From Hyaloscypha bicolor E (lineage: Eukaryota > Ascomycota > Leotiomycetes > Helotiales > Hyaloscyphaceae): DNA of 64,000 nt. The translations under genes and the position numbers were made by a program. This document shows positions 23,143-38,330 of this stretch, one piece after another (positions within the stretch are counted from its first letter, which is position 1; each line of letters opens with the position of its first letter). The DNA lies in NCBI RefSeq assembly GCF_002865645.1, contig NW_020194589.1, positions 852,812-916,811 of the forward strand, in the 5' to 3' direction. The notes beneath the pieces are model-generated. The model saw nothing but the letters and a program-made list of their open reading frames with translations. It made no database searches and was not told the DNA's origin.

Positions 23143-23999
23143 TATATTTTATAATAAGTAATATAAGGAGGATAGAAACTTCGTAGTTAAGGTAATACTC
23201 TTATAAAGTTCTAAGGAATATTTATAAGGCGAATTATTAGCTTAGTAAGTTAGGAGAGAAAAGAACTATTATAATACTTTGAGCCTAAGGCCAAAATATT
23301 AAGAATATATAAGTATTAATCTTAGTATCTTACGTTAATTTCCGATATATCCAGTAACTTGAATACGGGTTAGCTATAAGATATAATTACTAGTATAGTA
23401 TATAGAAGTAGTAGAAATAGAGGCTAATTATAAAAGAAAAAAAAATAGAGGAAATAGAATAAGAAATATTATATTAAGATAGTATAAGTTAGATCTTAGT
23501 TAGAATTAGACTTTAGTACTCGGAAATAAAGTTATACTATTAATTTATATATTATTTTTAGTTATAATAAAAGCCGGAATTAAAGTAGCTTTAATCTTAG
23601 TAATAAAGCTTATTCCTAAATCCGAAAAAGATATCTAAAAAAAGAAATATTCTTAAATTTAAGTAAAATAGTAAACTAAAATCGGAAATAAGAATTAAAA
23701 AGAAATCGGAAATAAGAAATTATATAAATAAACTAGAGAAGCTTCTAAAGAAAGAAATAGATACTAAATAAAGAAAGAAAAGAGAATTCAGAAAAGTTAG
23801 AAAAATTAGCGAAATTATATTTATTATTTTTATTATTACTTTTAATAATATTAATAAATATACCTAGTTTAGTAAAATTAAGGGAAAATACTATAGGTAT
23901 TAAGCTAAAGAAATAGAAAAGAAAGTATAAATAATAAAAATAAGACTAGAAAAGCTATTATCTTATTATTACTAATACTAAAACTCGAATCTCGACTAT

Positions 24000-25340
24000 A
24001 TCTATTATTATTAACTAGTTTTTTTCTAATTCCGGTTCCTAAACTAAAAGATATACTTAAATAGGAAGTTAGTTCTTTAGGAATCTTATTAGTAAAAGTC
24101 TTAGGTACGGAAACTCTATAATTAATTATAGAAGAAATTATTAAGATTAATATAGCTAAGAATAAATATATACTAGTACCGGATTTAAACTTGTTATTTA
24201 TAGGAGCTCCTGAAGTACTATAATTTCAGGCAAGTAATATCTTTATATTCTTAGAATAGTATATAAATATATATAAGAACTATTATATTCCTAATAATAT
24301 TAAAAAAAAAAGAATTATCTATTATATTTCTCTTATTTATAAGAATTAAATTAAGGCTATATCGGAGTATTATACTAATAATTCAGGAGATTATTAGGAG
24401 ACTAAGTTCTTTAAGGCCTTACTAAAGAAATTCCGAGAGTATAACTAGGAAATACTTAAAATTAGTTATGACTTTCTTAATTAAATTATTATATAAGCCC
24501 AGAATAAAGAAATCTTATCTAAGTCTTATATTAATATATTTAATAGAATATTAAAGGAATTACTAAAGAAAAAAGAAATAAATGAAATTACTTAGTATTA
24601 AGAATTTATAAGGGAATTATTTATTTTAGTAAGAGATTATATTCTTAAAAATATAAATTTCGAGCCTATAGATATTTCTACTTATAAATATAGTAAGATA
24701 TATAAGAAGATAATAATATCTTATTAGTATAAAGAAAAGAAATATTATTTTAATATTACTAATAACCTAGATATATTTAGATTTAGATAAGAATACTTAA
24801 ATATAGTAGTTTATAATATGGTTTCTAAACTAGAAAATAATTATTTCTTATTAGTTTCTCCTATTATATTTCCTAAAGCTATTATAAATATAAGTAAAAA
24901 GAAAACCTAGCCTATAGCTAATTATATAAAATTTACTAAAAGTAGTAAATCTAAGAGAAATAATATTAACTAGCTAGTAAGAAATCTGAAAAAACTATCT
25001 ATTATTATTATAACTTAAGAAAACCTATAAAAATAACTTAATATAGCTATTATTATAATTCGAGAGGATATCTATAGCCTACTCGTATAGCCTAGCTAAC
25101 TATAATAAGTATAATAGTATTAATAGCCTAGTAAATATAATTCGAGTTTTCGGGGAAAATATATTAGAAATTATAATAGAGGTTATAAAGAATACTATAA
25201 TAGCTATAGTAATTAAGCTAGAATAAGTAAAGAGTCTAAATAATTATATTCTAGAAGAAGTTAGTCTTAAGTATAATTAGAAAATATTACTTAAGTTAAT
25301 ATGGCCTATAATATGAACCTAGAACTAAGAGAATGAATTT
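24000..25340 (+). pseudogene. Gypsy gag remnant
   Basis: A plus-strand frame is readable with stops, including KKKRIIYYI and ETKFFKALLKKFREYN, a helical pattern like retrotransposon gag proteins. It ends near a Cys-poor remnant of what could be a zinc knuckle (about 25330-25400). Assignment rests mainly on position before pol. Confidence 0.5.
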
Positions 25341-27199
25341 GCTATAAGTACTATAATAAAAATAAGAATAATAATATTAATCTAGAATATATTTATATTT
25401 CTTGATTTTATTACTTACTAATAAAAGAACTTATAAACCGTAAATATACTTACTAATTTAATAGAAGATAATATAAAAGGCTATTTAAGCCTAAATAAGA
25501 AAGTATTTCCTTTTTTCTTACTAGTAAGTACTAGTAGTTTAACTAAATTATTTCCTAAGTTTAAGAAAAAGAATTTAATTATAACTTAAATACTTAACTC
25601 AAAAATATCTAGAAATTAATAGGAAATACCTAGTTTACTAGGCAAGAAAAAAAAAAGGGAACTAGCTAACCGGGATTTATATATAGAAGTAAGCAAGTTA
25701 TATCTAGGGAATCTAAATAGCCGCTTTATTTTAGAGGAAATTATATTAGAATTACTAATACTTTAGGTTCTGGAATTAATAAATAGTACTAAGATTTGGC
25801 TATAAATAGTATTTCTATTAATATTATAATAGGTTTCTTATTAAGAAAAATAAGAAAAAAAATAGAAATAGCTAAAAAGGTTTTCCGAAAATAAGCTAAA
25901 GTAAAAGAAAAGTTATTTTATATAAGAGGCTAGAAGAATACTATTTTAAGAAGTAATAGATAAGGAAATGGCCTAGCTAAGAATATAAATATTAATATTT
26001 CCGGGAATAAATAAGACAAATTAGGAACCTAATATACTCTTAATTATAATAAGTATAAAATTCCTAAAGTTAATAATATTCTAATAAGATTACTAAAAAA
26101 GGTAATTATCCTATTTCTAAAGACTTAGAAAGAAATAAGAATATTTATTAATGCCTTAAAAACGCTAGATCTAGCTACTATATTTTAGAACTAATAAATT
26201 AAAAATAATACTTCTTATCTTATTATCTTATAAATAAGAAATACTATTATATTAAGTATAATTAGATATACTAGAAAATCTATAGAACTGGCAGCTATAG
26301 CTTATATAATAAATAGAATATTTAAGGAATTAGAAATACTAGCTTAGGTACTTAATATTAATAGAATTATTTAATTTAAAGATAATAGTATTAATATTCG
26401 GATATTACTAGCTTATAAATATATTATACGAGCTTTATACCTCTAATTTATACTTTAAGGACCTTAAGGAAATATTAAATATAAAGAAATAATTAATATT
26501 AGAGCTAAAGTTAATATTTTTCTTGAAAAGATCTCTAGAAATATTAGTAAAGTAATATATAATATTATAAATTATTAAATATTTATTATTATTAGGATAG
26601 AATTTAAATTTATAGAAATAGTAAAGCTTAAAGCTAAGGTTATAAATAAAGTAAAATACGAAAATATATTTTTCCTAGTTAAAAGGGCTCTAAAGATCCT
26701 ATTTAGTTAATTATTCTTAGTAAAAATAAAAATAAAAATTATATATAAAAGTAATAATTTATAGAATAAAAGATTTACTAATCCTAAAAATAACTAGAAT
26801 ACTTGTATTATTATAATTATTCTATTTTTAAAAAATACCGGGAAATAGAAAAAAATAATAGTTTAAGAATACTAAGCTCCTAAAATTAAGAAATTAAGTA
26901 ATATAAAATAGGAAACTAAAGATAAAGAGGAAAAATAAAGCCTAGTATTATAACTAGTAGTAATATTAGGGAAAATAGAAAGATACCGGAATTTCTTATA
27001 AATTCTTTTATTTTAGGGTTAGGAATTTAGAAAATTAATAATATTTTTAGAGAAATTAAAGTAAAAAAGGCTCTAATTAAAGTATTATTAAAAATAGTTC
27101 CGGAATTAATAGAAAAAGAAGTAAAAAGAATATTAAGTAAAGATATTTCTAAAAAAGAAATAAAGTAATATTTCTTAATAATAAAGAAATATATTCCTA

Positions 27200-30100
27200 A
27201 AGCTAAGAAATATTAAACTTAAGACTAGAAAGAATTCTGAAATATATAAGAGCTTAAGAAAAATATATTAAAATACTAAATAAAAAGGCGCTTTTTGTAT
27301 CTAACTAGGAAGAAGCTAAATAGAAAAGTTATGAATTCCGGAAATTAGATAAAAAGAATATTAAAGAAAATAGTTATAGTTCTTAAAGAAAAGAATAATA
27401 ATTATAGTCTATTCCTAGTTATAAAAGTATATAAAATAAAGAATAAGAAGATTTAACTAATAAATACTAATAATAGAACTAGAGAAGGCCCTAGTAAATA
27501 TTCGGACTAGTTTAAAAAATCTAAAGCTAGAGAATACCTATAGAAATATACTAGGAAATATAAGAACTACTTTTTATTAAGAATATTAGCTATTTTAAGA
27601 AATTTATAACTTATTTCAGAATATCTTAAATAATTAGATATTAGTAACTGGCTCTAGAAAAAGAAACTAGCTATATTCTAAGAATTAATAATTAATTAAG
27701 AAAGTATAATTATATTTAATTAGAAAGAAATAAGAAAAGTTTATAAGAATATTAGCCTACTTATTTTAATTAAGACTATTAAATATAAAGCCTAGTAAGA
27801 GAAGAATTTCCCATATTCTAAAGCTCTAGTACTAGTAGTAGTAAAAATGCTATTAGAATACCTAGATTATAAAGTTCTTGAGAAATATAATAAATCTTAC
27901 TAAAATTCATAATTCTTAGTTATAAAGAAGATTACTAGGACTTATAAACTAATTAATACTACTATAAAGATAAATTTAGTAATCTTATAAGATACTAACC
28001 TATTCCTGTTTATTAATAAGATTTCGGAGGAATTTACTAGATATATTTATATCTCTCTAATTAATTTCTTTTCTGGATATAATTAACTTATACTAGATAC
28101 TTATAGTAGAGATTTAACTATATTTATAATATCTCTAAGGCTATTAAGAATAACTATACTATCTTAGGAAGCTACTAATTCCATTATATAATTTATATAA
28201 GTTATTATAATTATTCTAAAGAATCTATTTCCTAAAATTACTATATTATTTATTAATAATATTAGAATTAAGGAACCTTATATAGACTATAATAAGTAGC
28301 TTATTTTATCTGGAATTTGGCATTTTATATTTAAATATTTTTAAAACCTAGATATAACCCTAGATAAAGTTAAATAAGCTAGAGCTAGTATAGAAGAAAA
28401 ATCGCAGTTTTATTATAATAGTATAGTTATTATTAGCTTTGTTTATAAAGTACTTGGAAGAAGCCCTTTGAATTTAGGAATTACTAAGATCTTGAGATAG
28501 GAATATTATAATAATATAACTAAAGATAAGGCATTTATTAGAATTATTATTTACTATTATATTTGGTTTAAAAGCTTTATAATTATTACCAAACCTATTT
28601 ATTACTTAATAAAGAAAGATATAACATGGAACTGAGATAATAAATAAAAGCAAGCTATGCGAATTCTTTAAGAAAAGCTTATTATAGCTTTAATATTCTA
28701 TAAGTTATATTATAATTTATTAGAAAGTTAGGGAATAATTATATTAGTAATAGATACTAGCCTAGATAGATAAGGCGGAACTCTTGGTTAATATAATAAT
28801 AAAGAGAAAAAGAGAATTATATAATATAAGTCTAGAATCTGGAATAATACTAAATAGAAATATAATATTATTAAGAGAGAATACTAAGGGCTAGTAAAGT
28901 ATTTATAGAAAATATAATTCTGGCTATATAAAGTTTATTTTATTCTTGAACTAGATACTAATATACTTGTTATATAGCTAAGTAAAGTAGCTACGGATTT
29001 TCCTGGAGCTCTAGTTATTTACTAGCTAGCGTGAATTTAGTTATTTGACTTTAAAATCAAGTATATTAAAGAAATCAAGTATACTATTACTAATAGATTA
29101 TTAAGACGCCTATAATAAGAAGGTAATACTAAAGATAACGAGGATATTAATAAATAATTAGTAATAGAGCTTAATATTATTAGAATAGTACTTATTAGGC
29201 AGAAAATTCGGATAAAGAAAGCAGTTCCGGTTTAGTTATATAATATTATTTTAAGGAATCCGATTTCTAAAACTTTTACTAGATATTTAAATAATAATAT
29301 CTAGTTATTAGAGATTAATAATTAAAGCCTTACTATATCTAGAAGCAAATTAGTAATATTAAAAAATAATAAAATCCGGAAGTTATATAATAAATGCCAT
29401 AGCCTTTTATATATAACCTTTAGTAAAATAGTAAATAATAATACTAACTTATATATTTTACTTAATAACCTAATTATTTTACTAGATTTCTTAAATAATA
29501 GCTATTTTAAATAATACTAAAATATTATATAATATCTTATAATATTCTTTAGACTAGAAGAAATATCTAGGGCCAAGTTTCAAAAGTTAAATAGGGAAGC
29601 TTTAAATTATAATATAAGAAATTAATTACTATAGAGAGTTATATCTAAAGTATACTTACCTTAACTAATTATTAATAATTAAGAGCAAAAAAGAATTATT
29701 ATTAAAGAGTTATATAATAAGATTAGATATACTAAAAAGGAAAGCATCTTTTATTTAGTAGCTAGCTACTATTACTAGGAAGATTACTATAACTATATAT
29801 AGAAGTATATTAATACTTATAAGGTCTATTAGTATAAGAGTAAAAGAAGATAAGAAGAAGCTTTATATTTAATAAAAGCTATATTTCTTTTCTATTACCT
29901 TGGGATTAATATAATTAAATTACTAGACTATAAAGGATATAACTTATTAGTTATTACTAGAGATAACTTCTTAGGATAAGTTAAAGCTAGATCTTTAAAA
30001 AACCTAATTAGTAAGAAGGTTACTAAGTTTATTTGGGAAGAAATTATTTATAAACATGGTTTATTTAAATAGCTTAAGGTAAATAGCGGATTAGAATTTA

Positions 30101-30750
30101 AAAAAATAGTAATTTAGGAACTTAATAAGCTAGGAATTAATAGAATTATTATTTTAGCCTATAATTTTAAAGGAAATAGTATAATTAAAAGAGAATATTA
30201 ACTAATTATTTAAATACTTATAGTACTTATAATAAGTAGAAAGAAGCCTTGGGTAGATTTACTACTATATATTCTATTTACTAACCGAGTTACTATATAT
30301 AAACTAACTGGATTTATTTCCTTTTATATAGTTTATAGCAGGGAAGTAGTACTACTTATAAAAATATACTTTCTAATCTAGAGAATACTTGAATAAAATA
30401 AAGTCTATAATAAAGAAGCATTTCTAAAAATACAAATAAAACAAATATAAATAAGAAATAAAGATATTAAAGAAGCTAGAATAAAAAAGAATAAATAATA
30501 CTAAGAAAGAAAAAAGTAATTTAATATTACCTACTAGATTTATTTAAAGCCTATTTCCAAAAAGAATCTAGTTCTTATATATAATATTAAATTAATAAAT
30601 TAAGACAAGTTAAGAAATATAAAGCTATTATATTACTAGCTTGGCCCGTATAAAGTAAGGTATGCAGATTAACTAAAAGAATACTATATACTAGAAGAAC
30701 TTAATAATACTATACTTTAAAGAATATATATTGAGAATTAACTTAAGTAA
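27200..30750 (+). pseudogene. Gypsy pol remnant: reverse transcriptase, RNase H, integrase
   Basis: Reverse transcriptase is seen at about 27950-28640, with FFSGYN and ILFINNIRIKEP corresponding to the family's FLDD-type catalytic motif (Asp to Asn, as RIP would give). RNase H follows at about 28740-29115 (ILVIDTSLD at the start, then FPGALV and LFDFKIKYIKE, ending in an RLLRRL motif). The integrase zinc-binding region and core lie at about 29690-30200, with DYKGYNLLVITRDNFLG and VNSGLEFK. Stops interrupt all parts, so it is inactive. Confidence 0.8.
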
Positions 30751-30759
30751 TTTATTAAA

Positions 30760-33700
30760 AAAAATGAATTCTAGTATTTCCCTAAAAATAAAGTTAATAA
30801 TAAGTATATACCTATAAATAAACGTTTTAAAATAGATATAGAACTAAAAAGGGAAGTAGTTATAAAGTATTATAAGTAAAATAGTACTTAGGAAATCAAG
30901 AAAGCTACTAGTATTATTATATATATTCTAGAATTACTAGAATTAGAGAAAGTAAAGTATGTTTTCTTTATAGAGAATTAGAAGAAAGTATCCGATAATA
31001 AAAGCTTTTTTTAATCTAGAATAAAGCTTATTATATTTAATTCTTTATATATTTTTTATTTTTTCCTTCTAACTAATATTTATAACTTTTAGAGAATATT
31101 ATTATTAGACTATTATTCTGGAAATCGGACGAGCTTTACTATTATTTATTTCTTATTATTGTCTAATTACTATTACTAGATAATATTCTTAATATATGAA
31201 ATTCTATTACTAGATTTCTTTTAGTATAAAAATAAATGAGGAATTAAGAGATTATTTTATAAACTCTTGACTCTGAATTATAGTAATAGATAGTAATTAT
31301 ATTTGAAATTAGGGAAAAAAGAAAAGAAGAAAGGAAATCTTTTATATATGTCTTACTAAACTAGAAACCTTTTAAAGGCTTTACTTGCCTTTTTAACTAG
31401 CTATTCTTATAGCTTATACTAGTCTAAAGCTTAACTATAATATTTATAGATCTCGACTTTAACTTAAATTACTATTATAAGTTTCCTTATAATACCTAAA
31501 TAAACTTCCTAATTAGGAGTTATATATAAATGAAATAGCTAAACTAGAAGCCTTATAAGAGGAAAGAGAAACCTTATTAAATCTAATAATTATTTCTGAA
31601 AGTATTTAATAATATGTAATTCTGGGAATCTATTAGATATTAGATAAACTAGATCTGCCTATTTAAAGCCTATCTTATATTAGAAAACCTACTTCCTCTT
31701 TAATATAATTATAGCTATTCTTAAAACTTATATTGAGGCTTAGTTAGTATATTATATATTCCTATTTCTATATAAAAAGAACTTCTCCTATATAGAACCT
31801 ATTTCCTAATTAAGATACCGTTTATTACCGGGAACTAATTACTTCTTTAAAAAGCTAGTATTATTTACTAATTCTTGTTATTAATTTATTTCTTACTATT
31901 AAATATTATCTAAATAATTCCCATATTCTTAATACTAATTCGGAATACCTAATTTTTCTATATTCTATATTAACTTTAATATTAATTATTCCAAACTTAA
32001 TAATAATATTATAAACTCTATTTATATTATTTTATAGTTCTCTTTTTTACGTATTTTAATATTTTTAGTATTACTTTTATTAATATAGATATTACTTTAA
32101 AGTCCCAAATAACTAAATAGTTTTATACTATTTAAAGTTAACTCTAATAAGTACTAAACAAATATAATTAGTCTTTAGAAGAAATATAAATTAGTTTCGG
32201 AAGAAGTAATATCTTATTCTAAGTTATTTCTTAATCCTATTATTCTAACTCTTTTTCTATTAATACTTACTTTATATTTTTTCTAATATTTTTAATATAT
32301 TTATATATCTTACTTTTTATATATTCCCTATATTATTTCTCTTTTTTTATACTGTTTTTTTAAGTTAATAGAAATGTTTCTAAATAAATAAAGAATCGGG
32401 ATATACCTATATTATGAAATTTTCATTATTTTCTTCTATATTTCAATACTTTAGATACTACTATTATATTTATATTTCTATTATATTACTTTTTTATTTC
32501 TCTATTATTACTATTTAGTTTAATTTGCCTTAATTATTTCCTTAATTATATTTTCTTAAGTATATATATTTGTGTTTTTTTCTGTAATAAAAGCCTAACT
32601 TTATATTTTATCTTTTATAATTATTTCTAATTTATAATTATATTACCTTAAATATACCTAATTATTATATCTACTTTCCCTATTATATATATTACTATTT
32701 TAGCTTTATTTTCTTGCTAGGAAGAAAGAAAAACTCGAATATATATAACGTATTTATATAATCTAAGACTATTCTAATTTACTTTTTATTTTGGAATATA
32801 CTTAAAAGAAATTCTCGTAATCTCGAAAACCTTTAATTCTATAACTTATAACTATTATACTAATAATATTTTTATAACTTATTAAGAATAATAGAATGGC
32901 TAAAGAATAGATTTCTCAAGTTAGTAAAGTATAGTAGCTAGTTCTTATAAGCCATAGTATTATTAAAAGCCTATAAATTAATAGTATTAAAGTTTAGAGT
33001 ATTAAAGAAGCTTGGGCAGTTATAAAAGGCCTGCTAATACTAGAAAAGATAGCTATAATTACCAAATTTAATATAAATATTCTAGATAAACTAAGTAGTA
33101 TATATAATAAGCTCTTGAAATAAAAAACCTTTATTAGAGATAGAACTAGACTAGGATTAACTAAGGAGAAACTAAAGAACTACTAAGCTAATAATAGGGA
33201 ATTCGAGAATATTATTAAAGGCATTTCTAAAGGCAAATAAGAGAAGCTTAATAAGATTAAGATTATAATAAATGATTTTAATACTAAGGGTTAGAATAGA
33301 ATTATATTATATAATAAAGCTTTTAGCTAATATATTAATAATATTTATAATAATCTTAGTAAGAATATTTATAAGAAGTTATATTCTTTTTTTAAAACAA
33401 AAGCTTTAGTATATAAAGCTATTTAATTAATTAATAAAGCTACTTTAGAGTATATTAAGGACAAGAAGTATTAGAATACTGGCATATTTACTAAATTAGA
33501 TATTATTAAGGTATTTAAGTATACTAAAGCTATTTCGGAATATAGAGAATTAGAGTTTAAGCTATTATTAGTTAATAATCTTAAGGCTAGATAATATATC
33601 TTTAATACTTCCGGAATTCTAATTAAGGGAGTTTATAGTAATAAGTCTTTTCCTGCTTTCCGAGATAAGCCTAAAGAATGGGCCCCTATTATGATTTTAG

Positions 33701-35645
33701 CTTTAACTTAACCGGATCTAGCTAAGAAAAATAAAGCTAATTCGGTAAAGCCTAATAAGAAAACTACTAGTAAAGCTAGCGAAACTAGTATAACTAGATA
33801 AGAAAAACCTGGTAAAAATAGAAAATAAGCTAAGCCTAAGACTTCTAATAAATAGCAGAGATCTGAGTACTAGACCAAGTATAAGGTTAGTAAACTAGAG
33901 AAAAGCAAGAAGGAACTCTTTATTTTAAAAGAAAAGATATTATCTAAGAAAACTCCTATAATTATACCTAGAACCAAGAAGCAGAAAACTAAGAATATTA
34001 AGTCCAGAGAATTTAATAAAGGTATTTAGTATACTTATAAGATACTAGTTAAATAGAAGTTAATACTTACTTAGTAAGATAAATATATTTTTAAGGAAGT
34101 ATATAGTAGTATTATAGGACCTATTTATGAATGAGAATATTATAAGATTAATAATAGATTTCTTAAAGCTCCCTATATAATATATATTTAGTAATTTACT
34201 AATACTTTTTTTATTAATATATAAGAAATTAAGAATACTCTAAAGCTAGTTACTAAGATCTATAAAGTTACTAAAGGCAAGAAGCATATTTCTATTACTT
34301 GGGTAAATAAGGAAATACGAGATTTCTTTTTTAAGAACTAGGAAATTAAAAAATATAAATATAAGTACTATATTTCTAATTAATTTCGCCTTAATTTATA
34401 GCTCTAATTTAATATTATAGTTCCTATTCCTGAGTCTAGTACTACTAATCTGGGTACTAATAGCTATATTTATAAGAAGAATTACCTAAAATAAATTAAG
34501 AAGCTTAGTATTTGAGAGCTCTTAATAAAAGAAATAGAGATATTATAGTTCTATTTCTAAAAAAAATAATATATTAATATATAGAGATCTTAGTAATAGC
34601 TATTTTATCTTAGCCTTTTAACTTTTAATAGCAGATCTATTAATATAGCTCGGATTTTACGAGGTATTAAGCAAGTATCCTATTTATCTAATTACTTATT
34701 TTTAGCTAATCTAATACTTTATTCCTGGAAATATTAATTATAATTAGTATAAAGATAATACTAAAGATCTGGCTATTACTAAAGCTTTAAGTAATGAATT
34801 CTATTTTAGTAAAAAGTATTAGAATATTAGCTATATTTTTCTTATAAACTATAAGAAGGCTATTATTTTTAGTAAGAAGTTCTTTAAAGATATTAATTAC
34901 TTTTTTATTTCTAATAAATTTAAATCAGAAGTAGCTAAGGAAATAGGCGAGTATTTATTAAAGGTAATAAGAGAAAAGATTTTAAGTATAGTTTATTTAA
35001 CTAAATAAATGAATACTTTTAGCTAGGTAATTTATAAGTCTGGAATTATAGGAAAGCATTAATTCTCAAATAATATATAAGTTAAAGAATAGCTTAATAA
35101 TAATTTATTACTTAATAGGCCTTTTGCTATAGTTCCTATAAGTCTAATTACTATTAAGAATAGAATATGCAAAAATAAAGTCTTCTATAAGGTTATTAAA
35201 GCCTCTTATCTAGAGCTTTCCTTTCCTATTAAAGATTAATTTAAGAATACTATAAATAATACAAAATTCGAAGAAGCTATTTATTTAGAATATATTAGTG
35301 CGATTTATAATATGATTTGCTATAATAAGCCTCCTTAATATCCTATAATAAAGGCAGAAATTAAGTAATAGTTAAAGGCAGATACTAATTAATATAAAGA
35401 ACTATATCGGATTTGGTATAAGAATATGGCTAAGCAGGTTCGGATTACCTTTAAGTAAATTCGGGAATACGAAATAAGATTATTTAAGAATAATAAGTCT
35501 TATTTTAGGTATATAGAAAAGAAATTAGATTAATTAATAGAAGAGAATTCTAAATATTTTATTATTTCGAACTCTAAGTAGGATTTTTCTATTATTTTTA
35601 GTATTTAGGGAATAATTATAAATAAATAGGAAGTCGGATATAATA
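30760..35645 (+). other. Post-integrase region of the Gypsy element with an unidentified ORF relic
   Basis: About 4.9 kb between integrase and 3' LTR. 31.0-32.9 kb is extremely AT-rich and unreadable. From about 32890 to 34400 a plus-strand frame is readable with stops, for example SIKEAWAVIKGLLILEKIA and PAFRDKPKEWAPIMILAL, and later GKKHISITWVNKEIRDFFFK. I do not recognise it. It could be an extra ORF of this lineage or another nested element. Confidence 0.45.
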
Positions 35646-35939
35646 TAGTAGGCTATACTTATCGAAAATCATATTATTTTAGCGGTTTTGAGGTTTAGGT
35701 TATATAGTAAAGGCCGCGGCCTTTTATATATAACTTACTAAAATTATATAAGAAAGCTAGTTTTTCTATAAACTTAGAGAATAATTCTTTATAAGTATTT
35801 AATTAATTAAGCTTTTATATACTATATACTATTTATACTTTACTATTTATGCTTTTAATTTATTATTTTACTATTAAGTCACGTTTTATATTCTAGTATA
35901 CTTTATATAGGTTTTTGTCTTATTATAGTTTCTCTCTTA
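35646..35939 (+). repeat. 3' LTR of the nested Gypsy element, 294 bp
   Basis: Matches the 5' LTR over its whole length and ends CTCTTA, followed by TAGTA. It shows more C-to-T and G-to-A changes than the 5' copy in its first 120 bases. Confidence 0.9.
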
Positions 35940-36099
35940 TAGTAAACGGGTTTTAAAGCCTGGAACTTATTCTAGCTAATAAGTTTATAGGTTCTAGATA
36001 GAGCTACTTACTTTTTTTATATTATATAATTACCTGGCTTTTATATAATATTTAATAGACTATATTAAGCTCTTAATATTTATTCTCTTTTAATTTTAC

Positions 36100-38330
36100 T
36101 TATAATTATAATTACTTTTATATAGTACCTAAAAACTAAGAAAAGAGATTCTAATCTGGCCCTAAAATATTATATAAAAAATATAGAATTTCTCTTCTTT
36201 CTTAGATTATTTCCTTAGTTTTAAGGAAAGTATTTAGAATCCTACTTCTTTTCTAGTACTTTAAATACTCTTATATCTTAATTATCTCTATTTCTATTTA
36301 TATTTTATCCTAGCTTATTATATAATATCCTTCTAAAAATACTTTCTCTGGCTTATTACTTATTAATAGAATAGAGAGGATATTAATAGCTATAAAAGAA
36401 AGCCTTGGCTAGTATTATCTCTAAATATCCTAATACTATTATATAAGGGCTCTCTATTTACTAGAATTATATAATTCTAGTAAGTTATAGTCTTTAAACT
36501 TGTCTTGATTTATAGGACGAGCTTCTATTCTAAGAAATAAGATAATATAATTATATATATCTAGTTCTAGTATTTTATAAGACGAGTCTTTATATTAAAA
36601 AGCTAGTAGTATAGGTATAATAATAGGCCTTTCCTAATATTTCTCCCAGAGCTTTTTAATCTTAGCTAAGACTAGCTTTAATTATTTCTTTAGCTAGTAT
36701 ATCTTAATATACTTTATATAATTATAAGAATTTAAAATTAATATAGTAATATAAACTAGAAATATATTAGTTCTTATATAATAATTATCTAGAACCTTAT
36801 ATACTGCCTCGATTTGATAAAGGAAGTCTCTTTTCTCTAGATCCTTACTTTTCTAATATTTAGCCTATTAGAATTAGTATAATTATATAAGATTATATAA
36901 AAGAAAAGAATAATTTATATTCTTTTATTAGAGGTATTTAATTAAGATATTTATTATAAAAAAAGTAGAATTAAGGGAAGTTAAGCCCTTAGCTATAAGA
37001 ATAGCTTATATAAAGGATATAAGGAAGTCCTTAATTATATAAAGCTTTTTTTAATCTTTAGGAATTAAGATATTCTTCTTAAGCTTTTCCTTATAGTTTT
37101 AATAATACCTTTCTATTATTAGCCTTAAGTCAAGTAGTATATAAAGTATCTTATACTAGCTATTTTACCTTATATAATTATTTATTAGAATTAGCCTTTT
37201 TATAAATATACGAAACTTCTCTATTTTTCTAGCTAATTTATAAATATAAACTATAATATTATATACTTGACTAAAGAGTCCTATTAGCCTAAACTAGGCC
37301 TTTATTACTTCTATTATATTAAAAACTCTAGTATACTACTCCTGCTTATTATATAAATTAAGGTTCTCTAAGCTAACCTAATTTATAAATAAGAAGGCTT
37401 ATATAACTAGATTAATAATATAGCCTAGATAGTAAATATACTAGTAATCTGCCTCTTAGTTTAAGCTTAGCTTATCCTTTAGCTTCTTTTAAACTAATTA
37501 ATAAAGAATATTATTTATTAAGGTATTATTATATATAATAGCTCTAAACTTATAAGTAATACCATAATCTTAAAGAACTAGCCAAAGAATTAATATTGAG
37601 CTTCTGAGCTATGGCCAGAGACCTGCTTTAAAGCAAGAAGGACCTTTTATTACTTTCTATTATATATAGTAAAATAGCTATAGATTATAAGTAAAAGTAA
37701 TTAATTTAGAGAGGTCCAGATATCTAGAGAGATATAGATAAGTAAGAGTATAGCCTGGACTACTTATTATATGGTATCCTGGTACCTTTTCTAAGCGTCT
37801 TTAACTAAGCTAGTAATTCCTGAATACGAAGTTATAATCTTGCCTTTAATAGCTCAATTAAGTACTTGGCAAAGCATATAGAACTCTAGCCATTTAACGA
37901 GAGTATAGGACAGATTCCGTATAATAATAAGAGTAATTAGAGCTTCAAGAATAACCGAGATATTAAAATAAGCTTCTAGGATCTCAGTATTAAGCTCCTC
38001 TTGCTCGCTCGTTCTAGTAGCTTGGTAGTAATATTACCTCAATTATAAATTAATTATTACTTGGTTCCTACTAATAGCTATCTTAATAGGGATCTTATAA
38101 ACACCTTATATATGCTTCTTTATATTCTCTAAAAGAGAAGTATAATATAGCTTTCTCGTTTTCTTATTATAATAGATATAATAGAAGTAGGCTTAATTCT
38201 CCTTCTTAGTAGGATTATATATATGTTTCCAGACCGGGGCCCTTAATTTTCGGCTGGAAGGGGCTTCTAGTTCTAGATCTATAAAAGCAGAAGCTAGAGA
38301 GGAAGAGTCTAGCTCATGCAAAAAAGACAT
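36100..38330 (-). pseudogene. hAT transposase, RIP-degraded
   Basis: Starts at the ATG at 38330: MSFLHELDSSSLASAF, then VWKHIYNPTKKE and YNKKTRK, a BED-finger-like N-terminus with the expected Cys positions lost, and SLLENIKKHI. The C-terminal part at about 36430-36200 reads RLSFIAINILSILLIS followed by KPEKVF, which corresponds to the hAT dimerisation motif (MAIDILSIP..S.EPERVFS). Stops replace Gln and Trp codons throughout, but I see no obvious frameshift in these parts. Inactive. Confidence 0.75.

Larger units (their letters stand above)
22849..35939 (+). mobile_element. Ty3/Gypsy LTR retrotransposon, 13.1 kb, RIP-degraded
   Basis: Two 294-bp LTRs and a perfect 5-bp target duplication TAGTA (22844-22848, 35940-35944) define the ends. 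Gene order gag, RT, RNase H, integrase on the plus strand is that of Ty3/Gypsy. Frames are readable but Gln and Trp codons are mostly stops. The element is inserted in the non-coding part of the hAT transposon. At 13.1 kb it is long for a fungal Gypsy element because about 4.9 kb follows the integrase. Confidence 0.85.
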
